This document shows, piece by piece, positions 47,608-56,163 of a stretch of 64,000 bases of DNA (within the stretch, counting starts at the first letter, position 1; each line of letters opens with the position of its first letter). Position numbers and translations under genes: made by a program. Source of the DNA: CAYTAU01 sp964442075 (GTDB lineage Bacteria; Bacteroidota; Bacteroidia; Bacteroidales; CAYTAU01); NCBI GenBank assembly GCA_964442075.1, contig CAYTWH010000002.1, forward strand, positions 62,001 to 126,000, written 5' to 3'. Under the pieces are notes generated by a model that saw only the letters and a program-made list of their open reading frames with translations, did no database searches and was not told where the DNA came from.

Positions 47608-47681
47608 CGGTCTGGACGGGACTCGAACCCGCGACCTCCGGCGTGACAGGCCGGCATTCTAACCAACTGAACTACCAAACC
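47608..47681 (-). tRNA. tRNA-Asp (anticodon GTC)
   Basis: A 74-nt cloverleaf read on the minus strand. The acceptor stem is GGTTTGG / CCAGACC with one G-U pair. The anticodon stem is CCGGC / GCCGG with loop CTGTCAC, so the anticodon is GTC. The T arm is GCGGG-TTCGAGT-CCCGT and the discriminator base is G. CCA is not encoded. A consensus promoter precedes it and an intrinsic terminator follows. Confidence 0.97.
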
Positions 47682-47699
47682 AAATAACTTTTGAGGCTA

Positions 47700-47730
47700 C
47701 AAAGGTATATTATTATTTTTTATTGACAAA
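47700..47730 (-). promoter_or_regulatory. Bacteroidota consensus promoter of tRNA-Asp
   Basis: On the minus strand TTTG (47730-47727), a spacer of exactly 19 bp and TACCTTTG (47707-47700) match the -33/-7 consensus of Bacteroidota. The expected start site is about 12 nt before the tRNA. This is the clearest promoter in the window. Confidence 0.8.
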
Positions 47731-47792
47731 AAAATTACTATGTTTTATATTTCGTATCTACTGCACTCTATTATTTTTTGAAAACATCAATT

Positions 47793-47877
47793 CTACAAAT
47801 ATTTAGCATCCCGAATCAAGCTCAGAACAGGCTCTACGGCGCTATTATTAGTCTCGTTAAAGACGATATATTTGTAG
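47793..47877. repeat. Inverted-repeat element of about 85 bp
   Basis: CTACAAATAT at 47793-47802 is repeated in inverted form as ATATTTGTAG at 47868-47877, enclosing GC-richer sequence. It lies in the ~300-bp gap between tRNA-Asp and the barrel protein gene, which holds no gene. It looks like a small dispersed repeat, but I cannot check its copy number. Confidence 0.45.
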
Positions 47878-47978
47878 TATAATAATAATTAAAACAGACC
47901 CTAATGGGCAAAATATTATTAACTTATAAAAAACAAATAGCTTTAAGCATATTCAATGAATTTAGTCGAACAGTAGTG

Positions 47979-48725
47979 TTAAAAAATATAAGATATTCCA
48001 TTGTTAAAATTGTAAAATAAATTCTGAATATTTTCGGGTGGTTCAGAATCATAACTAAAACTAAAGGCAACTTTATAAATAAGTTTATCTGAAATTTTTA
48101 TTTTCATATTAGTCTCACTTGATAATCTAAAATCGTTAAAATAATTTAAGGCCGGCTGATAATAAGTAATATGACCAAAACTTAAATTCTCTTTAATTTC
48201 AAAATTAGTTGACAAATATAAATTTAATCTGATTTTATCGGAGGATTGGTTATCTTCAAGCAGTTCAAATTCATACATAAATGAAGTGCCTGCATATAAT
48301 TTCAGTTTTGGTTTATTATGTATTCTGTAACGCGTTCCTGTCCCCCATAAAAATCTACGCTGTAATTTTTGTATTTTATTATATTGAATTTGTGTAAAAG
48401 CTTCAGCAATTAAGCATTTGTTTTTGAAATCATAATTATATCGTAAATGCTGGAAACCACTATTCAAATAACTTTGTGTATCAACCTGCATTATTGTAAT
48501 ATCATTAAAAAATAAATATGTTGTTCTTTCTTTAAAATATTGAAGTTTAACAACATTTTTTCCTTGAATTATATTTTTTGTGCTTTTTATAAAATTAACA
48601 GAAAGATCAATATTCCCTTGAAGTTTTTTATCATTTGACGAAAATCGCTTTTTCTCAATATTAACAACTTGTGTGAAAGATGAAAAACAGGTTATTAAGA
48701 ATATTATTAAGAGACTAAATTTCAT
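47979..48725 (-). CDS. DUF481-like outer-membrane barrel protein
   Basis: A 248-aa protein. The start at 48725 gives a signal peptide (1 to about 19, ending SSFTQ); the frame extends 28 codons further upstream without a better start. The mature part consists of alternating strands (LRYNYDFKNKCLIAEAFTQIQYN, RFLWGTGTRYRI, KLYAGTSFMYEFE) and ends in Phe, as in outer-membrane barrels. It resembles DUF481 proteins. No partner genes are adjacent. Confidence 0.7.
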   Translation of the reverse strand: MKFSLLIIFLITCFSSFTQVVNIEKKRFSSNDKKLQGNIDLSVNFIKSTKNIIQGKNVVKLQYFKERTTYLFFNDITIMQVDTQSYLNSGFQHLRYNYDFKNKCLIAEAFTQIQYNKIQKLQRRFLWGTGTRYRIHNKPKLKLYAGTSFMYEFELLEDNQSSDKIRLNLYLSTNFEIKENLSFGHITYYQPALNYFNDFRLSSETNMKIKISDKLIYKVAFSFSYDSEPPENIQNLFYNFNNGISYIF

Positions 48726-48952
48726 TGTTTTAAAAAAAATTGCATTTGTTTTACAATGCAAAATTAATAATAATTTGCAATCGTTTATACAAACAACGAC
48801 AAACAACAAACAACAAACAATTTAGTCCATTAAAAATTAGGATTGATTTTTGCTAAAAAAATGATATGTTAAAAAAAAGCCAAAATTGAAATATAATTTC
48901 AAATTATATTAATAATTTAGCATACTTTTTTCAAATTAATATTATAATAATT

Positions 48953-49405
48953 ATGAGAACATTCATAGCATCATTAATTTTTATATTACTAATTGTAAAT
49001 GTTAATTTTGCACAAGAATCCAAACCAAAAAATGACAATAACAAACCGGTAATTACATTTGGAAAATTAACCCATGATTATGGAACAATACCTCAAAAAA
49101 GCATTGGTACTTGTGAATTTAAATTTACAAACACAGGTAAATTACCTTTGATATTAAGTAATGTAAAATCATCTTGTGGTTGCACAATTCCATCGTGGAC
49201 AAAAAACCCGGTGCCCAGAAAGAAAAATGGTGTAATTAAAGTTAAATATAACACTAACAGGGTTGGAAGTTTTCAAAAATCTATTACCGTTTATTCAAAT
49301 GCTAAAAATTCACAAGTAACTTTAATAATAAAGGGTAAAGTTGAAAAAAAGGCAAATAATAATAAGGCACCTGTTAAAGATAAGCCAATAATGAAAGCAA
49401 AATAA
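48953..49405 (+). CDS. DUF1573 domain exported protein
   Basis: A 150-aa protein with a signal peptide (1 to about 20, ending NFAQ) and one Ig-like DUF1573 domain: ITFGKLTHDYGTIPQ, CEFKFTNTGKLPLIL, the invariant SSCGCTIPSW and IKVKYNT. The Lys-rich C-terminal tail is unstructured. DUF1573 proteins are periplasmic or surface proteins of unknown role. It precedes the aminotransferase gene by 31 bp and may be co-transcribed with it. Confidence 0.85.
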   Translation: MRTFIASLIFILLIVNVNFAQESKPKNDNNKPVITFGKLTHDYGTIPQKSIGTCEFKFTNTGKLPLILSNVKSSCGCTIPSWTKNPVPRKKNGVIKVKYNTNRVGSFQKSITVYSNAKNSQVTLIIKGKVEKKANNNKAPVKDKPIMKAK

Positions 49406-49436
49406 TAAATCAGTACTAATTTAAAACTATAAAGAT

Positions 49437-50636
49437 ATGCCACAAATATCTAAAAAAGGCAAGTTAATGCCTCAATCACCAATCAGAAAGCTTGTTCCTT
49501 ATGCTGAAGCAGCGAGAAGAAAGGGTAGAAAAATTTATCCTTTAAATATCGGGCAACCAGATATTGATACACCAGAAGTAGCTCTAAATGCTGTTAAAAA
49601 CATGAGCAAAACAGTTATTGAGTACAGCCATTCTGCAGGTAATCAGTCGTACAGAGAGAAGCTTGCAAAATATTATCAAAATATTGATATTGACGTTAGT
49701 GCAGACGAGATGCTTATTACAACAGGTGGTTCTGAAGCTATTATTTTTGCTTTTATGACTTGCTTGAACCCCGGTGAAGAAATAATTGTGCCGGAACCGT
49801 TTTACGCTAATTACAATGGCTTTGCAACAATAGCAGGAGTAGTTGTAAAACCCCTTACTTCATCAATTGAAAATGATTTTGCATTACCTCCAATTGAAGA
49901 AATTGAAAAACTTATTACTCCCAAAACAAAAGGAATTGTTATTTGCAACCCAAATAATCCTACAGGATATTTATATTCTGAAGAAGAATTAAAAGCTCTA
50001 GCTACATTGGTTAAAAAATATGATTTATATTTATTTTCCGATGAGGTATATCGTGAGTTTTGTTATGATGGCGAAAATCATTTTTCTGCTATGTACCTTG
50101 AAGGATTAGAAAATAATGTAATTTTATTGGATTCTGTTTCAAAACGATACAGTATGTGTGGTGCGCGTATTGGAGTATTGGTAACAAAAAATAAAGAAGT
50201 AATTGCAAATGCACTAAAATTTGCACAAGCCCGATTATGTCCGCCATCATTTGGGCAAGTTGCTGCTGAAGCCGCTCTTGACACTCCAAGTGAATATTTC
50301 ACAGAGGTTTATAATGAATACCTTGAAAGGCGAAATTTTATGGTAGCAGAGCTAAATAAAATAGAAGGCGTTTACAGTCCATTGCCTAAGGGTGCATTTT
50401 ATACTGTTGTTAAGCTTCCTGTTGATGATGCCGACAAATTTGCACAATGGATACTCGAAGAATTTGAATATAATAACCAAACCGTAATGATTGCTCCGGC
50501 ATCAGGGTTTTATGCAAGTCCGGGACTTGGTAAAAACGAAGCTCGCATTGCTTATGTTCTTAAAAAAGAAGATTTGGCAAATGCAATGGAAACTTTAAAC
50601 GAAGCATTAAAAGTTTATCCGGGAAGAACTATTTAA
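49437..50636 (+). CDS. Pyridoxal-phosphate aminotransferase (AspC-like)
   Basis: A 399-aa fold type I aminotransferase, probably aspartate- or alanine-specific. The Schiff-base Lys236 is in DSVSKRYSMCGARIG. Other PLP contacts are NPNNPTG and SDEVYREF, and the Arg that binds the substrate carboxylate is near the C-terminus (NEARIAYVLKKEDL). The N-terminal PLNIGQPDIDTP is typical of the Bacteroidota enzymes. It lies 97 bp before gatE. Aspartate/glutamate metabolism fits the neighbourhood, but specificity cannot be read off. Confidence 0.88.
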   Translation: MPQISKKGKLMPQSPIRKLVPYAEAARRKGRKIYPLNIGQPDIDTPEVALNAVKNMSKTVIEYSHSAGNQSYREKLAKYYQNIDIDVSADEMLITTGGSEAIIFAFMTCLNPGEEIIVPEPFYANYNGFATIAGVVVKPLTSSIENDFALPPIEEIEKLITPKTKGIVICNPNNPTGYLYSEEELKALATLVKKYDLYLFSDEVYREFCYDGENHFSAMYLEGLENNVILLDSVSKRYSMCGARIGVLVTKNKEVIANALKFAQARLCPPSFGQVAAEAALDTPSEYFTEVYNEYLERRNFMVAELNKIEGVYSPLPKGAFYTVVKLPVDDADKFAQWILEEFEYNNQTVMIAPASGFYASPGLGKNEARIAYVLKKEDLANAMETLNEALKVYPGRTI

Positions 50637-50733
50637 TTTTAAACAGATTATATTAATGGTTCATCTATTGATGTAAATCTCAGTTTATTTTTAAAAAGTT
50701 TATGTAGATTTGACAGCTTAAAAGAATAGAAAT

Positions 50734-52695
50734 ATGACAAAAATTGACCCCGTCCAAAATTACGAACATACCAAAAAAGAGATTGGGTATGTTCCTCGAA
50801 AACAAGCAACACAGAAAGATTATGACCATATTGGATTCATGTCAGGCCTTGAAGTTCACCAACAACTTTTAACAAAACGAAAGCTTTTTTGCAGATGTCC
50901 TGCCGGAATTTTTCAAAGTGATGAAGGTTATAATGCCGAAGTAATACGCCATATGAGGCCAACACTTAGTGAATTGGGAGAATATGACGGAACGGCATTA
51001 ATGGAATTTAAAACCAGAAAAGAAATTATTTACAGACTGAATAATGAAACAGCATGTACTTATGAAGTAGATGATACTCCACCTTTTCCAATTGATAAGG
51101 TAGCACTTGAAATAGCCCTTAAAATTTCAATTCTTAGTAAATTAAATATTGTTGGAGAAGTTCATATAACAAGAAAACAATATCTTGACGGCAGTATTCC
51201 AACAGGTTTTCAAAGAACAGCAATTTTGGGTGTTGAAGGTGAAATTAAATTAAAAAACAAAACCGTAAGACTTATTCAATTAAGTATTGAAGAAGATTCT
51301 TGTCGTGAAATATCCGACATAAAACATGTCAGAGTTTACAAAACAGACAGACTAGGAATGCCATTAATCGAAACTGTTACTTATCCTGACATGGTAAATC
51401 CTGAAGAGGTAATGGAGGCATGTGATTATATCCGGTTTTTAAATAGGAGTACGGGAAAAGTCAGAACAGGAATTGGTGCAGGAAGACAAGATGTGAATGT
51501 AAGCTGTAAAGGTGGAAGTCGTGTTGAAATAAAAGGAGTTGCACACACAAAATGGATACCTGAACTTACACATAACGAATGTTACAGACAATGGGCATTG
51601 CTTGCTGTAAGGAAAAAATTATTAAAAAGAATAAAAAATCCCGATAATTGGAAAATTGAACATGCAAATTTGGATTGGGATGCTTTTCAAATTACTTATG
51701 AGCCCTTAAAAATAGCTAAAGATAATGGGGAAAAACTGTATGCTGTAAATCTTCCAAATTTCAAAGGTATTCTTTCTCACTTTACACAGCCCGGAAAAAT
51801 GTTTTCAAACGAAATTTCCGACAGATTAAAAGTAATTGCCTGTCTTGAAAAACCCAACATGCTTCATACAGAGCAATATGAGAAAATAATTAATAAAGCC
51901 GACCTGGAAATTATTAGTTCAATTGTTAATGCGGGCGAAAACGATGCACAAATTATTTTCTGGGGACCTGAAGAAGATATTAAAACGGCATTAGAAACTA
52001 TTGAAGAAAGATGCCAAATGGCTTTTGAGGGAATTCCTGAAGAAACACGAAAATCATTTGAGAACGGAACAACAATTTTTGAAAGAGTGCTTCCCGGAGC
52101 CGACAGAATGTATCCTGATACAGACAGCCCGCCTATTCCTCTTGAAAATGACTATATTGATAAATTAGGAGAAAACCTTCCGGTTGACATAATTGACAGA
52201 TACAAACAATTAAAAAACTGGGATATTCCTGAAGATACTTACAAATATATTTTAAGTAAAAATCTGGTGCCGCTTATTGAAAAAATCATCAATGATTTTG
52301 CTTACAATCCAAAATATATTGGAACTTTCATAGGACACAAACTAAAATATGTTGAAGGTCATTATGTTTCTCCTGCAAAATTTGATTATGACCTTGTTTA
52401 TGATCTATTCAAATTTGTTAAAGACAGTAAACTGGAAATTGAAATTGCAAAAGAAATGATCTCAGAATTATACGAACATCCACAAATGGATTTCGAATCA
52501 ATTCTTGCAACTATTAAATATAAAAAGAAATCTAAAAAAGAAATTCTTGAACCTGTTGGCTTGCTTAAAAAGAAGTTTAAGAAAAACGGGGAAAGACAGA
52601 CTCCTGATTCAATAAATGATTGGATTATGGGCGAGTTGCGCAAGCAAGCAATCGGGAATTGTAATTTAACAGAACTTAAAAATTTAATATCTTAG
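50734..52695 (+). CDS. gatE: Archaeal-type Glu-tRNA(Gln) amidotransferase subunit E
   Basis: A 653-aa protein, the kinase and tRNA-binding subunit of GatDE, which converts Glu-tRNA(Gln) to Gln-tRNA(Gln). It is GatE and not GatB because of its length, the N-terminal HIGFMSGLEVHQQLLTKRKLFCRCP, the GatE-form ITRKQYLDGSIPTGFQRT, an inserted GAD domain (about 290-410) and a YqeY-like tail ending GELRKQAIGNCNLTEL. It is followed by gatD 57 bp downstream, as in archaea. Codon use and AT content match the neighbours, so any transfer is not recent. Confidence 0.93.
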   Translation: MTKIDPVQNYEHTKKEIGYVPRKQATQKDYDHIGFMSGLEVHQQLLTKRKLFCRCPAGIFQSDEGYNAEVIRHMRPTLSELGEYDGTALMEFKTRKEIIYRLNNETACTYEVDDTPPFPIDKVALEIALKISILSKLNIVGEVHITRKQYLDGSIPTGFQRTAILGVEGEIKLKNKTVRLIQLSIEEDSCREISDIKHVRVYKTDRLGMPLIETVTYPDMVNPEEVMEACDYIRFLNRSTGKVRTGIGAGRQDVNVSCKGGSRVEIKGVAHTKWIPELTHNECYRQWALLAVRKKLLKRIKNPDNWKIEHANLDWDAFQITYEPLKIAKDNGEKLYAVNLPNFKGILSHFTQPGKMFSNEISDRLKVIACLEKPNMLHTEQYEKIINKADLEIISSIVNAGENDAQIIFWGPEEDIKTALETIEERCQMAFEGIPEETRKSFENGTTIFERVLPGADRMYPDTDSPPIPLENDYIDKLGENLPVDIIDRYKQLKNWDIPEDTYKYILSKNLVPLIEKIINDFAYNPKYIGTFIGHKLKYVEGHYVSPAKFDYDLVYDLFKFVKDSKLEIEIAKEMISELYEHPQMDFESILATIKYKKKSKKEILEPVGLLKKKFKKNGERQTPDSINDWIMGELRKQAIGNCNLTELKNLIS

Positions 52696-52752
52696 ATATA
52701 ATATCTAGAATATAAAATTGTAAATTGTAAATCGTAAATCTAAAATAGAAAA

Positions 52753-54138
52753 ATGGACAAAGATATTTTTCAAGGATATAAAGATGAAGCTCTTGAAATA
52801 TTGAAAAAATATAATGCAAGAGTTTGGGGAAAAGTTGAAATAGAATCAACAAGAGGAAGATTTGACGGCACTATTCTGCCGCGTGCCGAAAATGATGACG
52901 ACCAGCATATTGTTCTTAAAATAATTACAGGCTACAATATTGGTGTAGATATCAAAACAATAACTTCGATGGTAGAAGTTGATTACAAAAAAGCTAATTA
53001 CCAGATACCTGAAAAAGAATTTCCATTTACAAAAGGATTGCCTGCCGTAAAACTTTTTGGAACAGGGGGAACCATTGCATCACGGCTCGATTACAGAACA
53101 GGTGCTGTTATTCCTGCTTTCTCACCAGGCGAACTTTATGGAGCAGTGCCAGAATTAGCAGACATTTGCAACCTTGATACCGAAAAAGTTTTTGCTGTTT
53201 TTAGTGAGAATATGGGACCAATGCAATATATGTCGCTGGCAAAAGCAATAAAAAAAGAAATTGAAAACGGTATTGACGGAATAGTAATTGGTCATGGAAC
53301 TGATACTTTACATCATTCAGGTGCAGCTTTAACATTTATGGTGCAAAATTCTCCGGTACCAATAGTTTTGGTAGGTTCACAACGTTCATCAGACAGACCA
53401 AGTTCCGATGCCGCTCTGAATCTTATGCACGCAATGCACACAGCAGGACATTCTGATATTGCAGAAGTTATGGTTTGCATGTTTGGACCTACTTCCGATG
53501 AGTACGGGCTTTTGCATAAAGGAACCAGAGTTAGAAAAATGCACTCATCATATCGTTCAACATTCAGAACAATTGGAGATATTCCATTAGCAATGGTTGA
53601 TAGAAAAAAGATAACACCAATTCATAAAGAATATAAAAGAAGACGAAAAGATAAAAATGTTGATATTTATCCTTATTTCAGCGATAAAGTTACAATGTTA
53701 TATTATTATCCAGGAATGAATCCAGACATACTGAATTCTATAATTGATAATGGTTACAAGGGAATTATATGGGTTGGTACAGGATTAGGTCACGTTAATA
53801 AAGAATTGTATCCGGCAATTGAACGTGCTCACGCAAAAGGAATTCACATGTTTATGACCTTACAAACAATTTGGGGATATGTTCACATGTTTGTTTACGA
53901 TACAGGGCGTGATATGATGGCAAGAGGAATTATCCCTGCCGGCAATATGTTGCCAGAAGTTGCGTACATTAAACTTGGTTGGGTACTTGGACAAACAGAC
54001 GATGCCAAAAAAGTTAAGGAAATGATGCTTACGCCAATTAACGATGAAATAACCGAACGCGAACCTTACAATGGATATTTAGTCTATCAAGGCGGTGTAC
54101 CCGAAGTTGAAGACTTTATTAGAAATGTGCATAAGTAA
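52753..54138 (+). CDS. gatD: Archaeal-type Glu-tRNA(Gln) amidotransferase subunit D
   Basis: A 461-aa asparaginase-like subunit that releases ammonia from glutamine (or asparagine) for GatE. A Tudor-like N-terminal domain (about 20-80, VWGKVEIESTRGRFDG) marks it as GatD rather than a plain L-asparaginase. Catalytic residues are Thr107 in GTGGTIAS, Thr183-Asp184 in GHGTDT and Lys262 in RKMHSS, all in place. It forms an operon-like pair with gatE. The 21-bp repeat array begins 42 bp after the stop. Confidence 0.93.
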   Translation: MDKDIFQGYKDEALEILKKYNARVWGKVEIESTRGRFDGTILPRAENDDDQHIVLKIITGYNIGVDIKTITSMVEVDYKKANYQIPEKEFPFTKGLPAVKLFGTGGTIASRLDYRTGAVIPAFSPGELYGAVPELADICNLDTEKVFAVFSENMGPMQYMSLAKAIKKEIENGIDGIVIGHGTDTLHHSGAALTFMVQNSPVPIVLVGSQRSSDRPSSDAALNLMHAMHTAGHSDIAEVMVCMFGPTSDEYGLLHKGTRVRKMHSSYRSTFRTIGDIPLAMVDRKKITPIHKEYKRRRKDKNVDIYPYFSDKVTMLYYYPGMNPDILNSIIDNGYKGIIWVGTGLGHVNKELYPAIERAHAKGIHMFMTLQTIWGYVHMFVYDTGRDMMARGIIPAGNMLPEVAYIKLGWVLGQTDDAKKVKEMMLTPINDEITEREPYNGYLVYQGGVPEVEDFIRNVHK

Positions 54139-54180
54139 AGAAGTCAAGTAGACCGAAGAATCTTTCACAATTTTATATAT

Positions 54181-54642
54181 ACACTTTCGTGAGATAAGGC
54201 AACAAATGCCCCGCACAAGACAATCAGATACGTAAATAAGGCAATGATGAACCATTATAAGCAAATGATGAGCCCTCACGGGCAAATTATGGAACCCAAC
54301 GGACAAATGATGGAAGCAAACGGGCAAATGAATTCCAATTATAAGGCAATGAAGGGCTCCGACAAGGCACTAAAGGACGTAATCACACTGCTTCGGATGC
54401 CTAATACCTCAACCCTAGTGCCCGGTGTCTCGTTTCGGGAGCCTAATGTCTCAACGAGGGTCGTTAATAACTCAATAGTATTGCATAATAGCTAAATAAT
54501 CTTACACGGTGGCTCATTAAACTTACACGATGCCCAATCAATCTTGCACGGTGCCCAATTAAAATTGTACAATAGATAAACAATAAGGCAATATAACTTA
54601 ATAAATTGGCGTTATAAGTAAATAAGTGGCATAATAACATGA
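54181..54642. repeat. Degenerate 21-bp periodic array, about 22 units
   Basis: From 54181 the sequence divides into about 22 consecutive units of exactly 21 bp. The units are not copies of one word, but their purine/pyrimidine pattern is kept: position 2 is a pyrimidine in all units, and position 21 a purine in all (A in 20). Positions 14-15-16 read purine-pyrimidine-purine in 20 of the first 21. Related units differ mostly by transitions (compare ACACGGTG with GTACAATA, or ACGGGCAA with ATAAGCAA). Units 4-9 and 11-19 form subfamilies. The last unit shows a 1-bp slip. No known element matches. An in-frame 83-codon ORF at 54244 reflects the 7-codon period. Confidence 0.85.
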
Positions 54643-54693
54643 TTTTTGTCGCATAATATATTACCCTTGTAGAAACATTAAATATTAAAAACT

Positions 54694-55197
54694 ATGGATA
54701 GACCAGAAGAAACAAAGAAAACGGAAAAGATATCAATGAATGACTTAAAAACATTTCTTGATAAGAAGTTTGCACCAGACCCATTGGCAATAAAACCCAA
54801 TAAAATGTCAAATAATGAAATGGAAAATTTCTTTAAAACGGAAATAATCCCGGTATATAAAAAACTTATGAAACAACTCTCTGCCTATAAATTCGAAAGT
54901 GTAAAAATTGATGTATACAGGCGGGTTGCAACACTAAGAATTGCCGATAAACTTTCACTCTTTCATTTCAAAGTGGATATTGATAATAGCTCCCGACAAT
55001 TCAATATTTTATATGACGTAAGTTATCGCATTGCAAAAAAGAAAAAACTTAAACAAATACTAAAAAGTGATAATGTTAGAATATCATTTCGCGATATAGA
55101 CACAATAAACGAAGACATGATAATATCTCATTTCTTAAAATGGTATATGAATAAAGACGAAGAGATATTAAATGATAAAGAGAGAAATGTAGAATAA
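54694..55197 (+). CDS. Hypothetical protein downstream of the 21-bp array
   Basis: A 167-aa, charged, soluble protein (many Lys, Asp, Glu) with no signal peptide or membrane helix. The N-terminal 40 residues look disordered (EETKKTEKISM ... PNKMSNNEM). The rest has a possible alpha/beta pattern (FESVKIDVYRRVATLRI, FHFKVDIDNSSRQFNILYDV). I do not recognise a family. It starts 51 bp after the array and ends at its own terminator, so it is a separate unit and the only gene directly bordering the array downstream. Confidence 0.7.
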   Translation: MDRPEETKKTEKISMNDLKTFLDKKFAPDPLAIKPNKMSNNEMENFFKTEIIPVYKKLMKQLSAYKFESVKIDVYRRVATLRIADKLSLFHFKVDIDNSSRQFNILYDVSYRIAKKKKLKQILKSDNVRISFRDIDTINEDMIISHFLKWYMNKDEEILNDKERNVE

Positions 55198-55216
55198 AGT
55201 TAAAAATATTTTGTAG

Positions 55217-55246
55217 TTTTTGCGTGAAAAAAATTTAAAATTAAAA
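55217..55246 (+). repeat. Short third copy of the TTTGCGTGAAAAAAAT repeat
   Basis: TTTTTGCGTGAAAAAAATTT followed by AAAATTAAAA matches the middle part of the longer direct repeats at 56733 and 58810. It directly precedes the terminator of the gene at 54694. Confidence 0.5.
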
Positions 55247-55268
55247 GGGGAGTTTTCTCCTTTTTTTT
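55242..55268 (+). terminator. Intrinsic terminator after the hypothetical gene
   Basis: AAAAGGGGAG-TTTT-CTCCTTTTTT forms a 10-bp stem with two G-U pairs and continues into a T-run, 45 bp after the stop at 55197. Confidence 0.75.
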
Positions 55269-55303
55269 ATCTTTGATGAATTATAATAGAAATTGTGTTG
55301 TTA

Positions 55304-56115
55304 ATGAATATTGAGCAACTAATAAATGAATTTAAAAATTGTGATTTATCAGAAATCGCACACCACAAAATAATTAGAACAATTATAAATAATAATATTC
55401 AAATTCCAATAATTGTAGCAACTGTAAAAGAAGGAACAATTATTGAACGAGGTAGAATATCTGATGAAGGAAAAATATATAATTCTGAATTTAAGATAAG
55501 TTATAATACCGCAATAGGTAAGATACTTAAATATGGACGTGCAAATAAACCCTTTCAATCTATGTTTTATGGTGCAATGATTTCAAAAAAAATTACACCT
55601 GTGCGAACACTATTTGCAGAATTAGTAGAACAATTTCGAAAAATACCAAACAATGACTTCACCACAACTATGACAGTTGGACGTTGGATTGTAACTAAAG
55701 AATTTGAAATTGCAGATGTATGCTTTAGTAAAATCATCCTAGTACAAATAAAAACACGAAAGAATACAAATTATTTGAGGAGTTTCCAGAGCAAGCTCGA
55801 AATTTATTATTATTTTTTACTGATGTATTCTCGAAAAAAAATATTGTCAATCACTTTGATTATAAAGTTAGTTCTGTATACACTGACCTTGTATTAAATG
55901 AAAAGTTGGAGGGTATTTACTATCCAAGTGTTCGAACTGAATACAAGGGTAAAAATATTGCCTTAACACCCTTTGCTGTAGAAAAATATTTAAAGTTAGA
56001 AAAAGTTGCTGTATTTAAGTATACGGTAAAAAACGGTCAACCAATGGCAAAACAAACTCATTATTCAGATTCTTTTGGAAATTTTAACTCACAATTTAAT
56101 TGGAAAGAGTATTAA
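55304..56115 (+). pseudogene. RES-domain toxin (NAD+ phosphorylase family), frameshifted
   Basis: Two reading frames together make one RES-domain protein of about 270 aa. The first part (55304 to about 55740) has IERGRI (Arg), YGRANKPFQSMFYGA and RTLFAELVE (Glu). The second part, in another frame, has GIYYPSVRTEY (Ser), GKNIALTPFAVE and the C-terminus. The frame changes near 55732-55760. Upstream of that the second frame has stops; after it the first frame reads nonsense to 55897. A one-base loss, or a sequencing error, explains it; no classic slippery site is seen. No Xre antitoxin is adjacent. Confidence 0.7.
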
Positions 56116-56163
56116 TAAATGATGACAGGAGTTTATAAAAAAAGAACAAACAATGTTTAAAAA

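Noticed and set aside
52753..54138. Plain L-asparaginase
   Set aside because: The Tudor-like N-terminal domain and the adjacent gatE show GatD; free asparaginases lack both.
54079..54327. 82-codon ORF on the minus strand over the end of gatD and the array
   Set aside because: It is antisense to gatD and open only because of the same 21-bp period; it has no start context or recognisable domain.
54244..54495. 83-codon ORF with 7-residue periodicity in the 21-bp array
   Set aside because: The period of 21 bp automatically gives a 7-codon repeat and keeps some frames open. The same periodicity continues in regions full of stops, and no ribosome-binding site or signal is seen. I cannot exclude that it is a decayed coding repeat.
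54181..54642. CRISPR array
   Set aside because: There is no constant repeat with unique spacers; the whole 21-bp unit varies, and no cas gene is in the window.
55720..55770. Programmed frameshift in the RES gene
   Set aside because: No X-XXY-YYZ slippery heptamer followed by a stem-loop is visible, so a one-base mutation or sequencing error is simpler.
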